Source of the DNA: Pseudorasbora parva
Lineage: Eukaryota > Chordata > Actinopteri > Cypriniformes > Gobionidae
Length of the DNA: 64,000 nt
Reading direction: 5' to 3'
NCBI RefSeq assembly: GCF_024679245.1
Contig: NC_090177.1
Coordinates: forward strand, 28,174,675-28,238,674
The translations under genes were made by a program, and so were the position numbers. The notes beneath the pieces were generated by a model. That model did not search any database. It saw only the letters and a list, made by a program, of their open reading frames with translations, and was not told the DNA's origin. Shown here one piece after another: positions 22,185 through 32,781 of the stretch. Positions within the stretch are counted from its first letter, which is position 1, and each line of letters starts with the position of its first letter.

Positions 22185-22389
22185 CAGAAATTTCCGTTAT
22201 GAAAATGCTTCCCGGCCAAAAACAGAATTTTCTGAGTTTCGGTGTTGTAACTGTCAGACACTAGGGGGCGCTATTACGCATCTTCTAAATGAGTACTGAA
22301 TCTCCTGATCAAAACACACACGAGGAAGACAGATGGATTTGAAAAAAGTGATCATCATCATTAAACATCATATGAATCAAAACTATCTA
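22185..22389. repeat. Segment duplicated at 12985-13154
   Basis: Second copy of the shared segment, including 'actagggggcgctattacgc' that the other copy lacks. It ends at the target duplication of the 22390-23561 element. Confidence 0.75.
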
Positions 22390-23561
22390 CAACCCATTCT
22401 CACTCCCAAGGCGTCAAAAACCGAAGCATGGTCAAGTCCCTTCCGCGTCACAATAAAGACACAAAAGGTACCCCAAGGCGTCATGTTTCGACACGCTGGG
22501 TGTTCCATTCATTTCAGTGAGAAACCTTTGGCGTCATACACAGACGCACTGGGTATTGGGAATGTTATCGTCATGGTGAAATTGTATTAGTTTATGATTT
22601 TGCCATTATGACATGTTGGAGTGTGTTTTTCAATTTAATCAGCAAGCATAATTTTATTTACATTTATTTTATTTACATTTATTTTATTTACGCTATTTAG
22701 ACATGCTTAACATGTAACCCAACCCCACCACATCCCTAAACCTACCCATTTGTGTGAACATGATATAAAACACAGGATATAACATACGTCTGCATCAACG
22801 AGTTATTCATAAAGTTAAATAATCCAAGTTTTCCGAGGTCAAACGATTGACTTGTATGAAGAAAATCCCCAAAAGCGATCAGCATCTCCATCCGCCGAAG
22901 ATCATGAACACATCAAATTTCAAATATCGGCGCCCGTTACGTGAGATTTGATAGTGAAATTGCATTGGCTCTCGTATGTCTTGTGACCAATTGCGTCATT
23001 ACGTCAGCATTGATTGTAAAATGTCATTGGCTCTCGTGTGTCTTGTGACCGATTGCGTTATGCTCAGGAGTCTTTTGAATTATTTGAATGAGTTATGAAT
23101 GAGTTCGTTACGGATCATCATTTCAGCGATTAAAACATCAAGATCAACTCTGTTCTTGACATGAAGACATTGTATGACTTCAGAAGACTTGGAATGCAAC
23201 ATGAGTTAATACTTTTATACTGTTTTGGTCCGTTTTTGCAATAAATACTTGTAACTGTACATTTATTTGCCTGTTATGTGTTTTATATTGTTTAGATATG
23301 GGTAGGTTTAGGGTAGGAGTTGGGTTAGTTGCTCCAAAATATAAAAGTAGCCTTTAAATATTAATAAAATCATGTCTGCTTTTATAAACGCAAATAATGA
23401 AATGCGTCTGTGTATGACGCCAAAGGTTTATCATTGTAATGAATGGAGCACCCAGCTCGTCGAAAAATGACGCCCAGGGGCACCTTTAGCGCCTTAATTG
23501 TGACGCGGAAGGCACTTGACTATGCTTCGGATTTTGACGCCTTGGGAGTGAGAACGGGTTG
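22390..23561. mobile_element. 1172-bp MITE with ~150-bp inverted repeats and 7-bp TSD
   Basis: 'ctatcta' lies immediately outside both ends (22383-22389 and 23562-23568). Terminal arms begin caaccc.ttctcactcccaa, then ggcgtcaaaa.., and remain complementary for about 150 bp, through 'ggcgtcatacacagacgc'. The interior includes two 62-bp units (catt.ggctctcgt.tgtcttgtgacc) and no transposase. Sister element at 14351-15262. The superfamily is not assigned. Confidence 0.88.
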
Positions 23562-23875
23562 CTATCTAATGTTAATGAATGAAATGTGGACCCAGGATGA
23601 GCTACAGGACTGTGCAAGCATTAGGGGTGTTGATGGACTCTAATCTACTCTCTGTGTTTGATCATCGCTCGAGAAAACAAAGGAGTTTTCTCAGCTTTTT
23701 GGTCAAAATGTAGCTTTTTTAAGAAACTTACCCATATTCAGTTGTTGATAAAAAAGGAATGCAAGAGGCTATAATAAAAGTTTTTTTTTGTTTGTTTAAA
23801 AGAAGAGGGTCAAGCTCTTTATTTTGATATTTGCATGCTCAGATTGTCACAGACACGCCAGGCTCCCACGTCAGA

Positions 23876-24694
23876 CCCTGCGTCTCAATCAGCTCCCTAG
23901 TTCCATAGTCAGAGCACTGATCAGGACATAGGTCAATGGGCTGACTCCCTGATCAGTGCCCTGACAACTGAACTAGGGAGCTGATTGAGACGCACCCACA
24001 GACTCACAGTGCACATTCTCGCCTGAGTACTGATCACCTGCAGTTCATCATCACCCCAAGCACAAAAGGCACACACACACACACACTCAGTCACTGTCCG
24101 GTCTTGTTTGTACACTTACCCGTCTGTTTACTTCAAGGACTCCTTTGATGTTACTTACCTTATCTCCAGCATCTACTTCCTAGTCTTCAGCGTCTTCCAG
24201 TGTCCAGAGTGTGTGTGTGTTCCGTGTCTCCTCCACCAACCTCTTGATGTCTACGACAGCCATCTGCAAGTACACACAGAGTATCAACTCAGAAAACCTT
24301 CACCGACAACACAGCGCATCAGCCTCACCTGGCTGAAGTTGCTCACAAGTTACTCACCTGCACTACTGTTCACTCTACTGGTTCTCAACATAAACCTGTT
24401 CACTTTTCATCTTGTCTCCGTAGCTGTACCATAACACAGATTTTCATTAAACTAAATGTTCGATGGGCTATTCAATTTTTTGGGGAAAATTGTCAAAAAC
24501 CCTGGTGGTGGCTGGCAACTTTTCTTGCCGGGGAAAGAGTTAAGGAGAAAAAAGTGAATACATGCAAAAAGGATCCTGACACGTCTCAATCAGCTCCCTA
24601 GTTCAGTTGTCAGGGCACTGATCATGGAGTCAGCCCATTGATGTCCTAATCAGTGCCCTGACTAGTGAACTCGGGAGCTGATTGAGACGCAGGG
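23876..24694. mobile_element. Element or pair with palindromic ~115-bp termini
   Basis: Left end ccctgcgtctcaatcagctc, then cctag (23876), and right end gagctgattgagacgcaggg (24694) are inverted. Each terminal block (23876-23993 and 24579-24694) is itself a palindrome, and the two blocks are inverted copies of each other. The interior (~590 bp) has a CA repeat and no transposase. It could be one foldback-type element or two palindromic MITEs in opposite orientation. Confidence 0.75.
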
Positions 24695-24929
24695 TATGTC
24701 TCAGTATGCCTATGTGTGCAGTAAACATTTTGTCACTTTTTAGTCAAATATCCAAATGTCAGTTTTATATATTATATTTCCTGTCGCTGACCACGTTTAC
24801 CTCCTTTAAAAATGCTGGCGGGGAAAGAGTTAAACACTTTTTTGTGTAGGACTAATTTCATGAATCAAGTATCAATCACTAAAAGACCCTATAAAAGAAT
24901 AATTCATCATTAACATTTTCACACAATAT

Positions 24930-26035
24930 CCGTTTATAACACCAAATTAATTCAAACTTGATGAGGCATTGCTTTAAAATAAATCAAATCTATTAGGATT
25001 CTAGATTTCAACTTATTACAAAGCACAGCTTCTAAACGATTACATACATCTTGATCAACTGTCACCTTTCTGGTAATGTAAAATGCCATTTTTGCCTGAC
25101 CTTTAATTTATAAAATTAAACACCTAACATGGATACTTGCGGCTCTGGGAATATTTGAAACCACAAAATAAATTTCTTTGTTGAAAAAGACTCGTATAAC
25201 AATCTACATTGTAAGTCCCCAATTCTCTTGGACAATGGTAACTTATACAACACTCTCCATTCAAGGTTTTCCTCTTCTTCCAATTGAAGTACCTTACACC
25301 ATGGTGTGTCAATTCTTTTATCCAAAGCCTTCTTATTAAACACATTTTATGACACATTTTATAAGACCCCTTTCCAGATGCACTATCAATGCCTATTACA
25401 ATCAAATCTTTAACTTTTAAAAAAGTGCCCCCACAAATGCCCATTAAGGGAAATAGATTTAAATTTGGAAATGGATCCCTAATCCGGGTTAATAGACTCA
25501 TAGAAGAATAATCTATTAACAATTTCAGCTTATTTTCAGAAAGAACTCCATTTGTACTCTGGCAACCAAACGAGTAGATCTCACTCTCAGCTGTCCAGTC
25601 ATTGAATTCACATCTTTTGATAAGATTCTCTTCTATCATAAAGTAACCCAGTTTATTGAACAAGTCCAAGTGTGAGCAAAAAATAATGGCTTTTGCTGCA
25701 ACCAATACAAGGAATTTACAGTCCTTCGCTTTGACACTTCAAACAAAGCCCAGACTTTAAAAAGATTCTGATAACAAACAGGAAACTTGTTTTTTGAGTT
25801 TTAACTTTTTTGAAGATCCATTCAAAATAAGGCTTTATCCAGCCCCAGTCCTTCAAACTCTCTCAATAAAGAGAAAGATGCAATCCTACAGTTTGCATTT
25901 TCTGATCTTTTAAAAATCTTTGTATGAATTGAAAGCTGGTATTTGACCCTGCAAATGTACTAGTCCATGACCTCCTTCATCCTTAGAAAGGTACAGTGTG
26001 TTTTTTGGTACCCAGTGCAGCTATAATTTTTAAGG
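24930..26035 (-). pseudogene. L1/Tx1-like LINE ORF2 C-terminal remnant
   Basis: Read on the minus strand, fragments in several frames line up with the C-terminal half of a Tx1-clade LINE ORF2. KDEGGHGLVHLQ lies near 25960-26000. SLYWLQQKPLFF is near 25690-25725. The open stretch 25124-25705 follows. EWRVLYKLPLSKRIG and DLQCRLLYESFSTKKF lie at about 25170-25265, and GQAKMAFYITRKV near 25055-25095. A segment between the last two appears deleted. At least three frameshifts plus stops make it non-functional. The RT core itself is absent, as expected of a 5'-truncated LINE. The clade is assigned from recalled motifs; L1 sensu lato is the alternative. Confidence 0.75.
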
Positions 26036-27037
26036 TAAAACATTTCTTCTCACTTATATAAGCGTTATTGATGCATTAACTTCACATTGTAGGTTACTAG
26101 TTGAACTATTGCCAGACTAAAATGTTAAATCAACTGAAACATGTTGAAATATGAAAGATAGGCAATCTTTCAACGCTAAATAAAGATGCACGTACAACAT
26201 GGGGATATTTTTATGCTCTATAATATTACAGTTTTTCTCAATTGCTAAAACACTAAAACCCATTGGCTGAACAAATTTCTCAGTTGCCTGAACTCATTTA
26301 GCTAATTGTGCAGTCTATTGTCAATACCTTAAACCATTTCACATCATAAAACACAATTTGCAGATCTCACTTAGACTTTTCAGCAAATCTCTAAACACAT
26401 TCTCATTGTCAAGACACATACTGCTCTCTAATGCACATGCCATTCATACGGGTTAACACAAGTGGCAACAATCAAATACAAATGGAGAACACAATGTTAT
26501 TGATTGAACACAACCATTCAAAACTGATTTAACCTGTTTCAAATGATGAGACACAACCAATATAAGTACAGTGCATTGTAGGCTGTATACTGTACAATTA
26601 ACAAATCTTATTGCCCTGAACATGCTTTCCATTTGTTTACAGTAGGCTACTGACTGCTTACAGTTTTTCTCGATTGCTTAAACACTATAACCAGGCTTTT
26701 GAACTAAAATTTCAAAACCATAACGCCATTTATCAAAAAGCACACCCATTTCACTAAACTATAAACACTATTCCCTGTTTTGACACATGAGTCAGATTTG
26801 TTGAACTGTCACTGCAAAACTCTACACACAAATCCCTTAATTTCTCATTGCCTAGACCATGTGGTCATTTAGAAAGCACTGGCATTCAATATTGTTCACT
26901 CAAGTCAGCATAGTTTCAGCTCAATTAGCACACAATTACCCAGGTGAAAACACTAAAAGTCAAAATTTAACACACATCAATCAGAACTTTCAAGTTACAT
27001 AAAAGTGCCAGAGTCAGTTCATTTGAGCTTTGGAACA

Positions 27038-27545
27038 ATGGATCCACAAAGAAATGAAGGAAGAGTTCAAGGAGGGAGAGGAAGAGGACGTGGGTGGTGA
27101 AGGAGGAGGAAGAGGACGTGGTGAAGAAGGAGGGAGAGGAAGAGGACGTGGTGAAGGAGGAGGGAGAGGAAGAGGACGTGGTGAAGGAGGAGGGAGAGGA
27201 AGAGGACGTGGTGAAGAAGGAGGAAGAGGACATGGTGAAGGAGGAGGGTGAGGAAGAGGACGTGGTGAAGGAGGAGGAAGAGGACATGGTGAAGGAGGAG
27301 GGAGAGGAAGAGGACGTGGTGAAGGAGGAGGAAGAGGACATGGTGAAGGAGGAGGGAGAGGAAGAGGACGTGGTGAAGGAGGAGGAAGAGGACATGGTGA
27401 AGGAGGAGGGAGAGGAAGAGGATGTGGTGAAGGAGGAGGAGGAGTAGGAGGAGGAGGAGGAGGAGGAGGAAGACAAGCAGTCTCGGATGAAATTAGAGCC
27501 AGTTTAGTTGATTATACGAGAGAAGTGCCAATCATATGCATATTC
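27038..27545 (+). pseudogene. Transposase N-terminal region with expanded RG-rich tract
   Basis: An ATG at 27038 opens MDPQRNEGRVQGGRGRGRG and then stops. In a shifted frame the sequence continues as Gly/Arg/Glu repeats (GGRGRGRGEGGG), and after 27470 as AVSDEIRASLVDYTREV. I recall fish IS630/Tc1-type transposases that begin with an RG-rich segment followed by an 'EIRA..VD' helix-turn-helix start. The tract has expanded as a purine-rich minisatellite with frameshifts. The Ser-rich and Glu/Val-rich ORFs in the other frames are by-products of the same repeat. Confidence 0.6.
27040..27475 (+). repeat. ~430-bp purine-rich minisatellite
   Basis: Units of gaggaagaggacgtggtgaa, then ggaggagg(ga), repeat with 27- to 51-bp periodicity. 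The plus strand is overwhelmingly A/G, broken mainly by cgtggt or catggt. Such strand asymmetry can favour triplex or G-rich structures. Confidence 0.9.
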
Positions 27546-27783
27546 CACATTTTATCATACTGTAAGTGTGGGGACATGCACTGGTCTTGATCTTGACTCT
27601 GTCTCGGCCCTTCAAAGTCTTGGTCTTGGTCTTGGTCTCGGCCCTTCAAAGTCTTGGTCTTGGTCTCGGCCCTTCAAAGTCTTGGTCTTGGTCTCGGTTT
27701 AGGTGGTCTTGACTACAGCACTAGTGGAAAGTGTATGATCGAGAACCTTATATGCTTGTTCACCTCGTCCAAGCCATGTGTCA

Positions 27784-27930
27784 GTAGATGCATGCCAGGG
27801 GTGGATCAGGCATGCAAGAGGATTTTACCCCCACTGCCAGGCTAGGGCTAATATAGCCTGTGATGTGGATGAGATTCTCTGGCCTGACCCAGACCAAAGA
27901 CGGGAGGCTGATGCGGAATACAATTTTTTT
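27784..27930 (+). pseudogene. Transposase C-terminal remnant
   Basis: One frame gives CQGWIRHARGFYPHCQARAN followed by IACDVDEILWPDPDQRREAD. I recognise this as the conserved C-terminus of a fish IS630/Tc1-like DNA transposase; this is from recall, not a search. The catalytic DDE core that should precede it is missing. It belongs to the same nested element as the N-terminal remnant at 27038. Confidence 0.65.
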
Positions 27931-28401
27931 TTTTTTTTTTTTGTACCGTGTAGTATGAATGAATGAATAAAAATGTGCCAATGTATCCATTGGTTGTGTC
28001 TTTTGTTCATCATGTGAAAAGGTTTGTGAGGAGGGGAACCACAAGTAACATAACTTACCAGTTTTGGAAATGTTGTTTTGAATTTATTGCACCAGTGTGT
28101 TAGACTATGTTGTAGTGTGTGTGATTTTGAGGGCTTGTGTGTCCTGTCTGAGGGCAAAGTTTGGTTTTTCAGCAAGAGTGAATGGTTTTGAGTTTAGAGC
28201 ATCTTTTTGACCTGAAAATAGGTTGTTTGGGAAACTGGGTGAGACGTTATGGATTTGTGTTTATAGTTTTGAGAATATGAGGCATAGTTTCAAGAAATGT
28301 GTTTAAGCAATCGAGAAAAACTGTAATAGATTTTGACTGGTTGCAGGTTCATATCAACAAAGAACGAGTTTGTGAGATGCAGAGTATAGTACTGTAAAAA
28401 T

Positions 28402-28682
28402 CAGCCTAATCTAATGAAAATGCATATCTATCGCACAAATTGTATTTATCGTGCAATTTATATGCCAAAATGAGTTTTTATGTGCATACGTTACGCATGC
28501 AGTTTTCGTGTGCATATGATATGTCCTTTATATTGTGTTATGTGCACGTACTCCAAACAACTCAACCTACCCAATGGCGTGACAATGCAAATCATATGCA
28601 CATAAAAAATAATTGTGCCGTATAAATCGCACAATTACGTAATACAATTTGTGATGTATATGCATTTCATTAGAATGAGTTG
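28402..28682. mobile_element. MITE with 8-bp TSD 'gtaaaaat' (copy A)
   Basis: 'gtaaaaat' at 28394-28401 and 28683-28690. Imperfect TIRs, cagcctaatctaatgaaaat, then gcatat, versus atatgcatttcattagaatg, then agttg. Second-level arms contain cacaaattgtatttatcgtg. Same family as 15424-15760. Confidence 0.85.
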
Positions 28683-29106
28683 GTAAAAATAGGGCTACAA
28701 GCAAGAGGAAGAACAAAAAAATTGCAAAGCAAAGCAGAGTAGTAATAATTTCTGATCAATTTTGAGCTACTATGATCACAAGACAATGACAGAAAAATAT
28801 GAAATTTGTTTTCAGATTAAAATTTTACTTCTGCCTGAGAACTGTTTTGAACAATGTGTTTTCTATTTTTTGCTGTATTGTTTTCTGATTGCTTGATAGT
28901 GTTTATAATTTTGATCACTTTGTTTATGATTTGAGAGCAGTGTTTGATTTTGAACACAGGTAAAACTGTTTTGAGGCGAAAGTTTCATTTTGCAAGAGAA
29001 GTCAGAGGTTTTGTGAATAGTGCTTGAAGAGGAGGTTTTGTGTTTAATGGTTTCAGAAAATGGAGCAAGGTTTCAGAAATAGTGTTTTTTCAATTGAGAA
29101 AAACTG

Positions 29107-29994
29107 TAAGTACAGTGCATTGTAGGCTGTATACTGTACAATTAACAAATCTTATTGCCCTGAACATGTTGCTTTCCATTTGTTTACAGTACTGACTGCT
29201 CAATAGATTTTGACTGGTTTCAGGTTCATATCAACAAAGAACGAGCTTGTGAGATGCAGAGTACAGTACTGTAAAAATCAGCCTAATCTAATGAAAATGC
29301 ATATCTATAGCACAAATTGTATTTATCGTGCGATTTATATGCCAAAATGAGTTTTTATGAGCATATGTTACGCAGTTTTCGTGTGCATATGATATGTCCT
29401 TTATATTGTGTTATGTGCACGTACTCCAAACAACTCAACCTACCCAATGGGGTGACAATGCAAATCATATGCACATAAAAAATAATTGTGCCGTATAAAT
29501 CGCACAATAAATACAATTTGTGATGTATATGCATTTCATGAGAATGAGTTGGTAAAAATAGGGCTACAAGCAAGAGGAAGAACAAAAAATTGCAAAGCAA
29601 AGCAGAATAGTAATAATTTCTTTTCAATTTTGAGCTACTATGATGAAACATGTTTTCATTCATCCCAAGACAATGACAGTAAAATATGAAATTTGTTTTA
29701 AGATTAAAAATTTACTTCTGCCTGAGAACTGTTTTGAACAATGTGTTTTCTATTTTTTGCTGTATTGTTTTCTGATTGCTTGATAGTGTTTATCATTTTG
29801 ATCACTTTGTTTATGATTTGAGAGCAGTGTTTGATTTTGAACACAGGTAAAACTGTTTTGAGGCGAAAGTTTCATTTTGCATGAGGAGTCAGAGGTTTTG
29901 TGAATAGTGCTTGAAGAGGAGGTTTTGTGTTTAATGGTTTCAGAAAATGGAGCAAGGTTTCAGAAATAGTGTTTTAGCAATTGAGAAAAACTGT
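29107..29994. repeat. Tandem-duplicated right half of outer element (copy B)
   Basis: Begins 'taagtacagtgcattgtagg', as at 26563, and runs to the right TIR. Near-identical to 26563-29106 once the nested 26660-28324 element is excluded. The break lies at shared 'taagtacag'. Confidence 0.9.
29279..29551. mobile_element. MITE with 8-bp TSD 'gtaaaaat' (copy B)
   Basis: Duplicate of 28402-28682, with 'gtaaaaat' at 29271-29278 and 29552-29559. Differs by small deletions, such as loss of 'cgtaatacgta'-type bases near 28635. Confidence 0.85.
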
Positions 29995-30204
29995 AAACAC
30001 AGCATAATATAAAAGTAGGGTTGCCAACTGTACCGTATTAGCCCGGATGTCCCATTTATTGGGCCTAAATGTCCCATACATTACAGTCCTGTTTATTGAC
30101 TGCTATGCTGATGTAACCACTGACTAAGTTCACATATGTTGCGTCTTTTGCACCCTCATGTTCATTGTTTTTTTTAGTGTTTTTTTTTAGTGTTTTTTTT
30201 AAAT

Positions 30205-30480
30205 CTTCTGCTTAACAAGGCTGCATTTTTTAAATCCAAAATGCAGCAACAATTAATATTGTAGTAATATTGTAAAGATTTTTATCATTTAAAATAATTT
30301 TCTATTTGGATATATTTTTAAAATGCAATTTATTCCATTATGATCAAGAAGCATTTCTTCTTATTATAATTTATTTCAGGATTCTTTGATAAAAAGAAAG
30401 TTCAAAACAACAGCATTCATCTGAAATATAAATATTTTGTAACATTATACACTACCATTCAAATGTTTGGGCTGAGTAAG
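30205..30480 (+). repeat. Dispersed fish repeat
   Basis: 'aacaaggctgcattttttaa', 'ttcaggattctttgataaaa', 'aaagttcaaaacaacagcat' and 'aacattatacactaccattc' are recalled consensus phrases of a high-copy fish repeat. Related pieces at 4473-4530, 60685-60790 and 63040-63145. Confidence 0.65.
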
Positions 30481-30549
30481 AGTTTTTTTTTTTGTGTGTG
30501 TGTGTGGTTTTTTTACTACTTGAAAGAAATGAATACAAACAAAGATGCC

Positions 30550-30901
30550 GGTAACACTTTATTTTGATAGTCCACTTTAGACATTCTACTAACTATAAGT
30601 AACTTTGCAACTACATGTCAACTAACTGTCATTATTAGTTTGCCTTTATTAGTAGACTGTCTGATTAATATTTACTAAAACTTTATTTTGTCGGTCCCCC
30701 AACAGACATTCTACTGTCTGTAAGCAAATTGGCAACTACAATTCAACTTGTTCTTCTATCCTGAACCCTAAAACCTAACCATAACCTACCAGTCTACTGA
30801 CAGTTTACTAATACTCTAATGAGAGTTAGCTGACGCGTAGTTGCAAAGTTATTTATAGTTAGTAGAATGTCTAAAGTGGACTATCAAAATAAAGTGTAAC
30901 C
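30550..30901. mobile_element. 352-bp MITE with 8-bp TSD 'aagatgcc'
   Basis: 'aagatgcc' at 30542-30549 and 30902-30909 flanks inverted arms of about 65 bp: ggtaacactttattttgata, then gtccactttagacattctac, and so on. An 8-bp duplication is the hAT hallmark. Termini resemble those of 54476-54746 and 62199-63040 (ggtaacactt.att). Confidence 0.9.
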
Positions 30902-30959
30902 AAGATGCCTTATATTGATCAAAAAACACAATAAAACATGTATAATTTAGATCCGTTCA

Positions 30960-31440
30960 AAGCCTTGCCTGCATACCACTCTACACCACTTGCAAATGGC
31001 TACAGTCCTGTGGATGTGAATGGGCAGAAGACCAACTCTCTGTCTCTACTCACAAAAAACTTTCAGACGCAGACAAACTGAAACCATTTAAACCCAGTCT
31101 ACATGCTTGCTTAAGAAATTTGTACAATAAGAGACATAGAGCTAGAACTCTGTCTCCATTGAAGGCTGGACAGACTGTCTGGATTAGGGACCAAGCCATT
31201 CCTGGGAAAGTGATATGACAGCAGGCCCCAAGGTCATTTGTCTTGAATACCACACATGGAAAACCACCCCTCTAAAAAAGAAAATGAGCAAGCAGTAGAT
31301 TTCCCGGAAATATCTGAAGTAGATTACATAACTGACAGTCAGACACCAACAGTCCCTCAATCATCTTCAAGTTTGCAGTTTGCCATACCTACCTGACAGG
31401 GAACTTACACAAGGTCGGGACGTTTGTCTGTTCCACCAAG
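30960..31440 (+). pseudogene. Ty3/gypsy retrotransposon pol C-terminal remnant
   Basis: One frame gives YHSTPLANGYSPVDVNGQK (30975-31030), the end of an integrase core. Another gives LSPLKAGQTVWIRDQAIPGK, a stop, then QQAPRSFVLNT (31140-31245). That is the layout of the GPY/chromo-proximal tail of fish gypsy integrases. At least one frameshift and an in-frame stop break it; no RT, RNase H or LTR pair is visible nearby. The family call is from recalled motifs. Confidence 0.7.
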
Positions 31441-31928
31441 ACAAATTAACCTTTAGTTCATGGCTGATGATCACAGTGGCAGAATAATCCTCTCACTGTG
31501 CCAGGAATTTTCAGGTAGTCAATCCTGACCTCCTTAGAAAAAAACAAACAAACCTGAAATAGTAGGGTAACGTTAAAGTACGTTAGTACATTGATAAGGA
31601 TGTTATTAAAGCAATAATTTTCCTTTACATTCGAGAAGCATTTGTTAAAATGGTTAAATTATGTTTATAATACCAAAATAGTAACCTTCTTTGGTTCACC
31701 AAGTTCATTGTTTGGGAAAGGGGATATATAGTAATATCTGATTGGTGAGATCGCTACAGAGTGAGACATGCCCCAAGCAGGGGGTTTGTACCTTGTAAAT
31801 TGTTCAATAATTTTCATCTATATACCTGCTATGCTGTGTGATCAGTACGCTGCCTCGGCTTATCTGCGAACTGTATCTGTTCATCATATGGAACTGTAAT
31901 GTGATCAAGACCTGCCTGGAACTACTTT
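31441..31928. other. Unassigned, possibly gypsy 3' sequence
   Basis: Follows the gypsy remnant. It could hold a decayed LTR (polyadenylation-like aataat near 31807), but no second LTR is present for comparison. Confidence 0.25.
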
Positions 31929-32534
31929 ATGCTGGGTACACACCAAAAGATTTTTTACATCTTATAAGATTTTCAAAATAAGATAGACCACAAACATGAG
32001 GAGAAAATAATAATAAAAAATAATCCTAGATTTAACTGTTTAGCTCTGTTACGTGTGTGGTGAGCCTAGATGTGACAGCACACCGCACACCGCACATGAA
32101 CAGATTTTCAACCAGAGTCCCGACTGTAAACACAGGAAATCTCGCAAAATGTCAAGAGACTTCAGGCCGGCGACACACTGCCTGTGTCTGCGTGACACGC
32201 ACGTCTCAGGTGCGGCTCGAGCCGTGCCGAAAACGTGTGCATGCTTGAAATAGAACGACGCCTATTTTTCACACGTTTCCAGGAAAAACAGAATAGGAAA
32301 AGATGTTATTTTGACATGAATAGCCTACATATTAATAAACTACATTTGGATGTTTGAAAGTCTTTAGATTGTGACATAAATGCAGATATAACTGTAATTT
32401 AAATAAATAATAATAATTATTGATTTTCAAATATTGCATGTCAATGCAGAACAAAATATTCTGCAGCATATTTTGCCATCAGGGTCAAAACTGCAGAGTG
32501 CCGACGTTGTCTTTAAAAAAAAATAATAAAAAAA

Positions 32535-32569
<35 letters not shown>

Positions 32570-32781
32570 CAACAATAGTTTTTATCAGGTGTCCCTTGTA
32601 AATTTCACTCTGACGTTCTTCCAAGCAGGTTCGGACACTCTTAACACACTTCACACCACAGAAAAATCTGATAAAATAATCTCTAGAACCATCAAGATAA
32701 TCGGGACATAGCTAGGATTGTCGGAAGGGGGGGAAATCGGCCCCAAATCAGCCCGATTATCTTTTGGTGTGTACCCAGCAT
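31929..32781. mobile_element. DNA element with perfect 21-bp TIRs
   Basis: Left atgctgggtacacaccaaaa(g) (31929-31949) and right (c)ttttggtgtgtacccagcat (32761-32781) are perfect inverted repeats. 853 bp, no transposase recognised, no clear target duplication. Contains an (AAT)n tract at 32537-32575. Confidence 0.85.

Larger units (their letters stand above)
26660..28324 (+). mobile_element. Nested TA-flanked transposon relic with transposase ends
   Basis: TIRs acagtttttctcgattgc (26660) and gcaatcgagaaaaactgt (28324) are relatives of the outer element's TIRs. The interior keeps both ends of a transposase gene but lacks its catalytic core (between about 27550 and 27780), where short 'cttggtctcggcccttcaaag' repeats now sit. 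1665 bp. It is absent from the second duplicate unit, which reads straight through at 29200. Confidence 0.85.
26228..29994. mobile_element. TA-flanked DNA transposon (outer element), with internal tandem duplication and nested insertions
   Basis: Left TIR acagtttttctcaattgc, then taaaacacta (26228), and right TIR tagtgttttagcaattgag, then aaaaactgt (29994), are inverted, with TA on both sides. The right half is duplicated in tandem (26563-29106 and 29107-29994). The first copy is split by another TA-flanked element (26660-28324), and both copies carry the same MITE. A second copy of this element lies in inverse orientation at 39435-41131. No transposase is visible outside the nested element. 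TA target use is compatible with Tc1/mariner/IS630-type transposons. Confidence 0.85.

Noticed and set aside
26967..27476. 169-codon Ser-rich minus ORF and 117-codon Glu/Val-rich plus ORF
   Set aside because: Both are alternative-frame readings of the purine-rich minisatellite; the RG-rich frame fits a transposase N-terminus better.
32053..32253. Overlapping short ORFs that could be a host exon
   Set aside because: They lie within the 31929-32781 TIR element and show no splice-consistent or recognisable protein motif.
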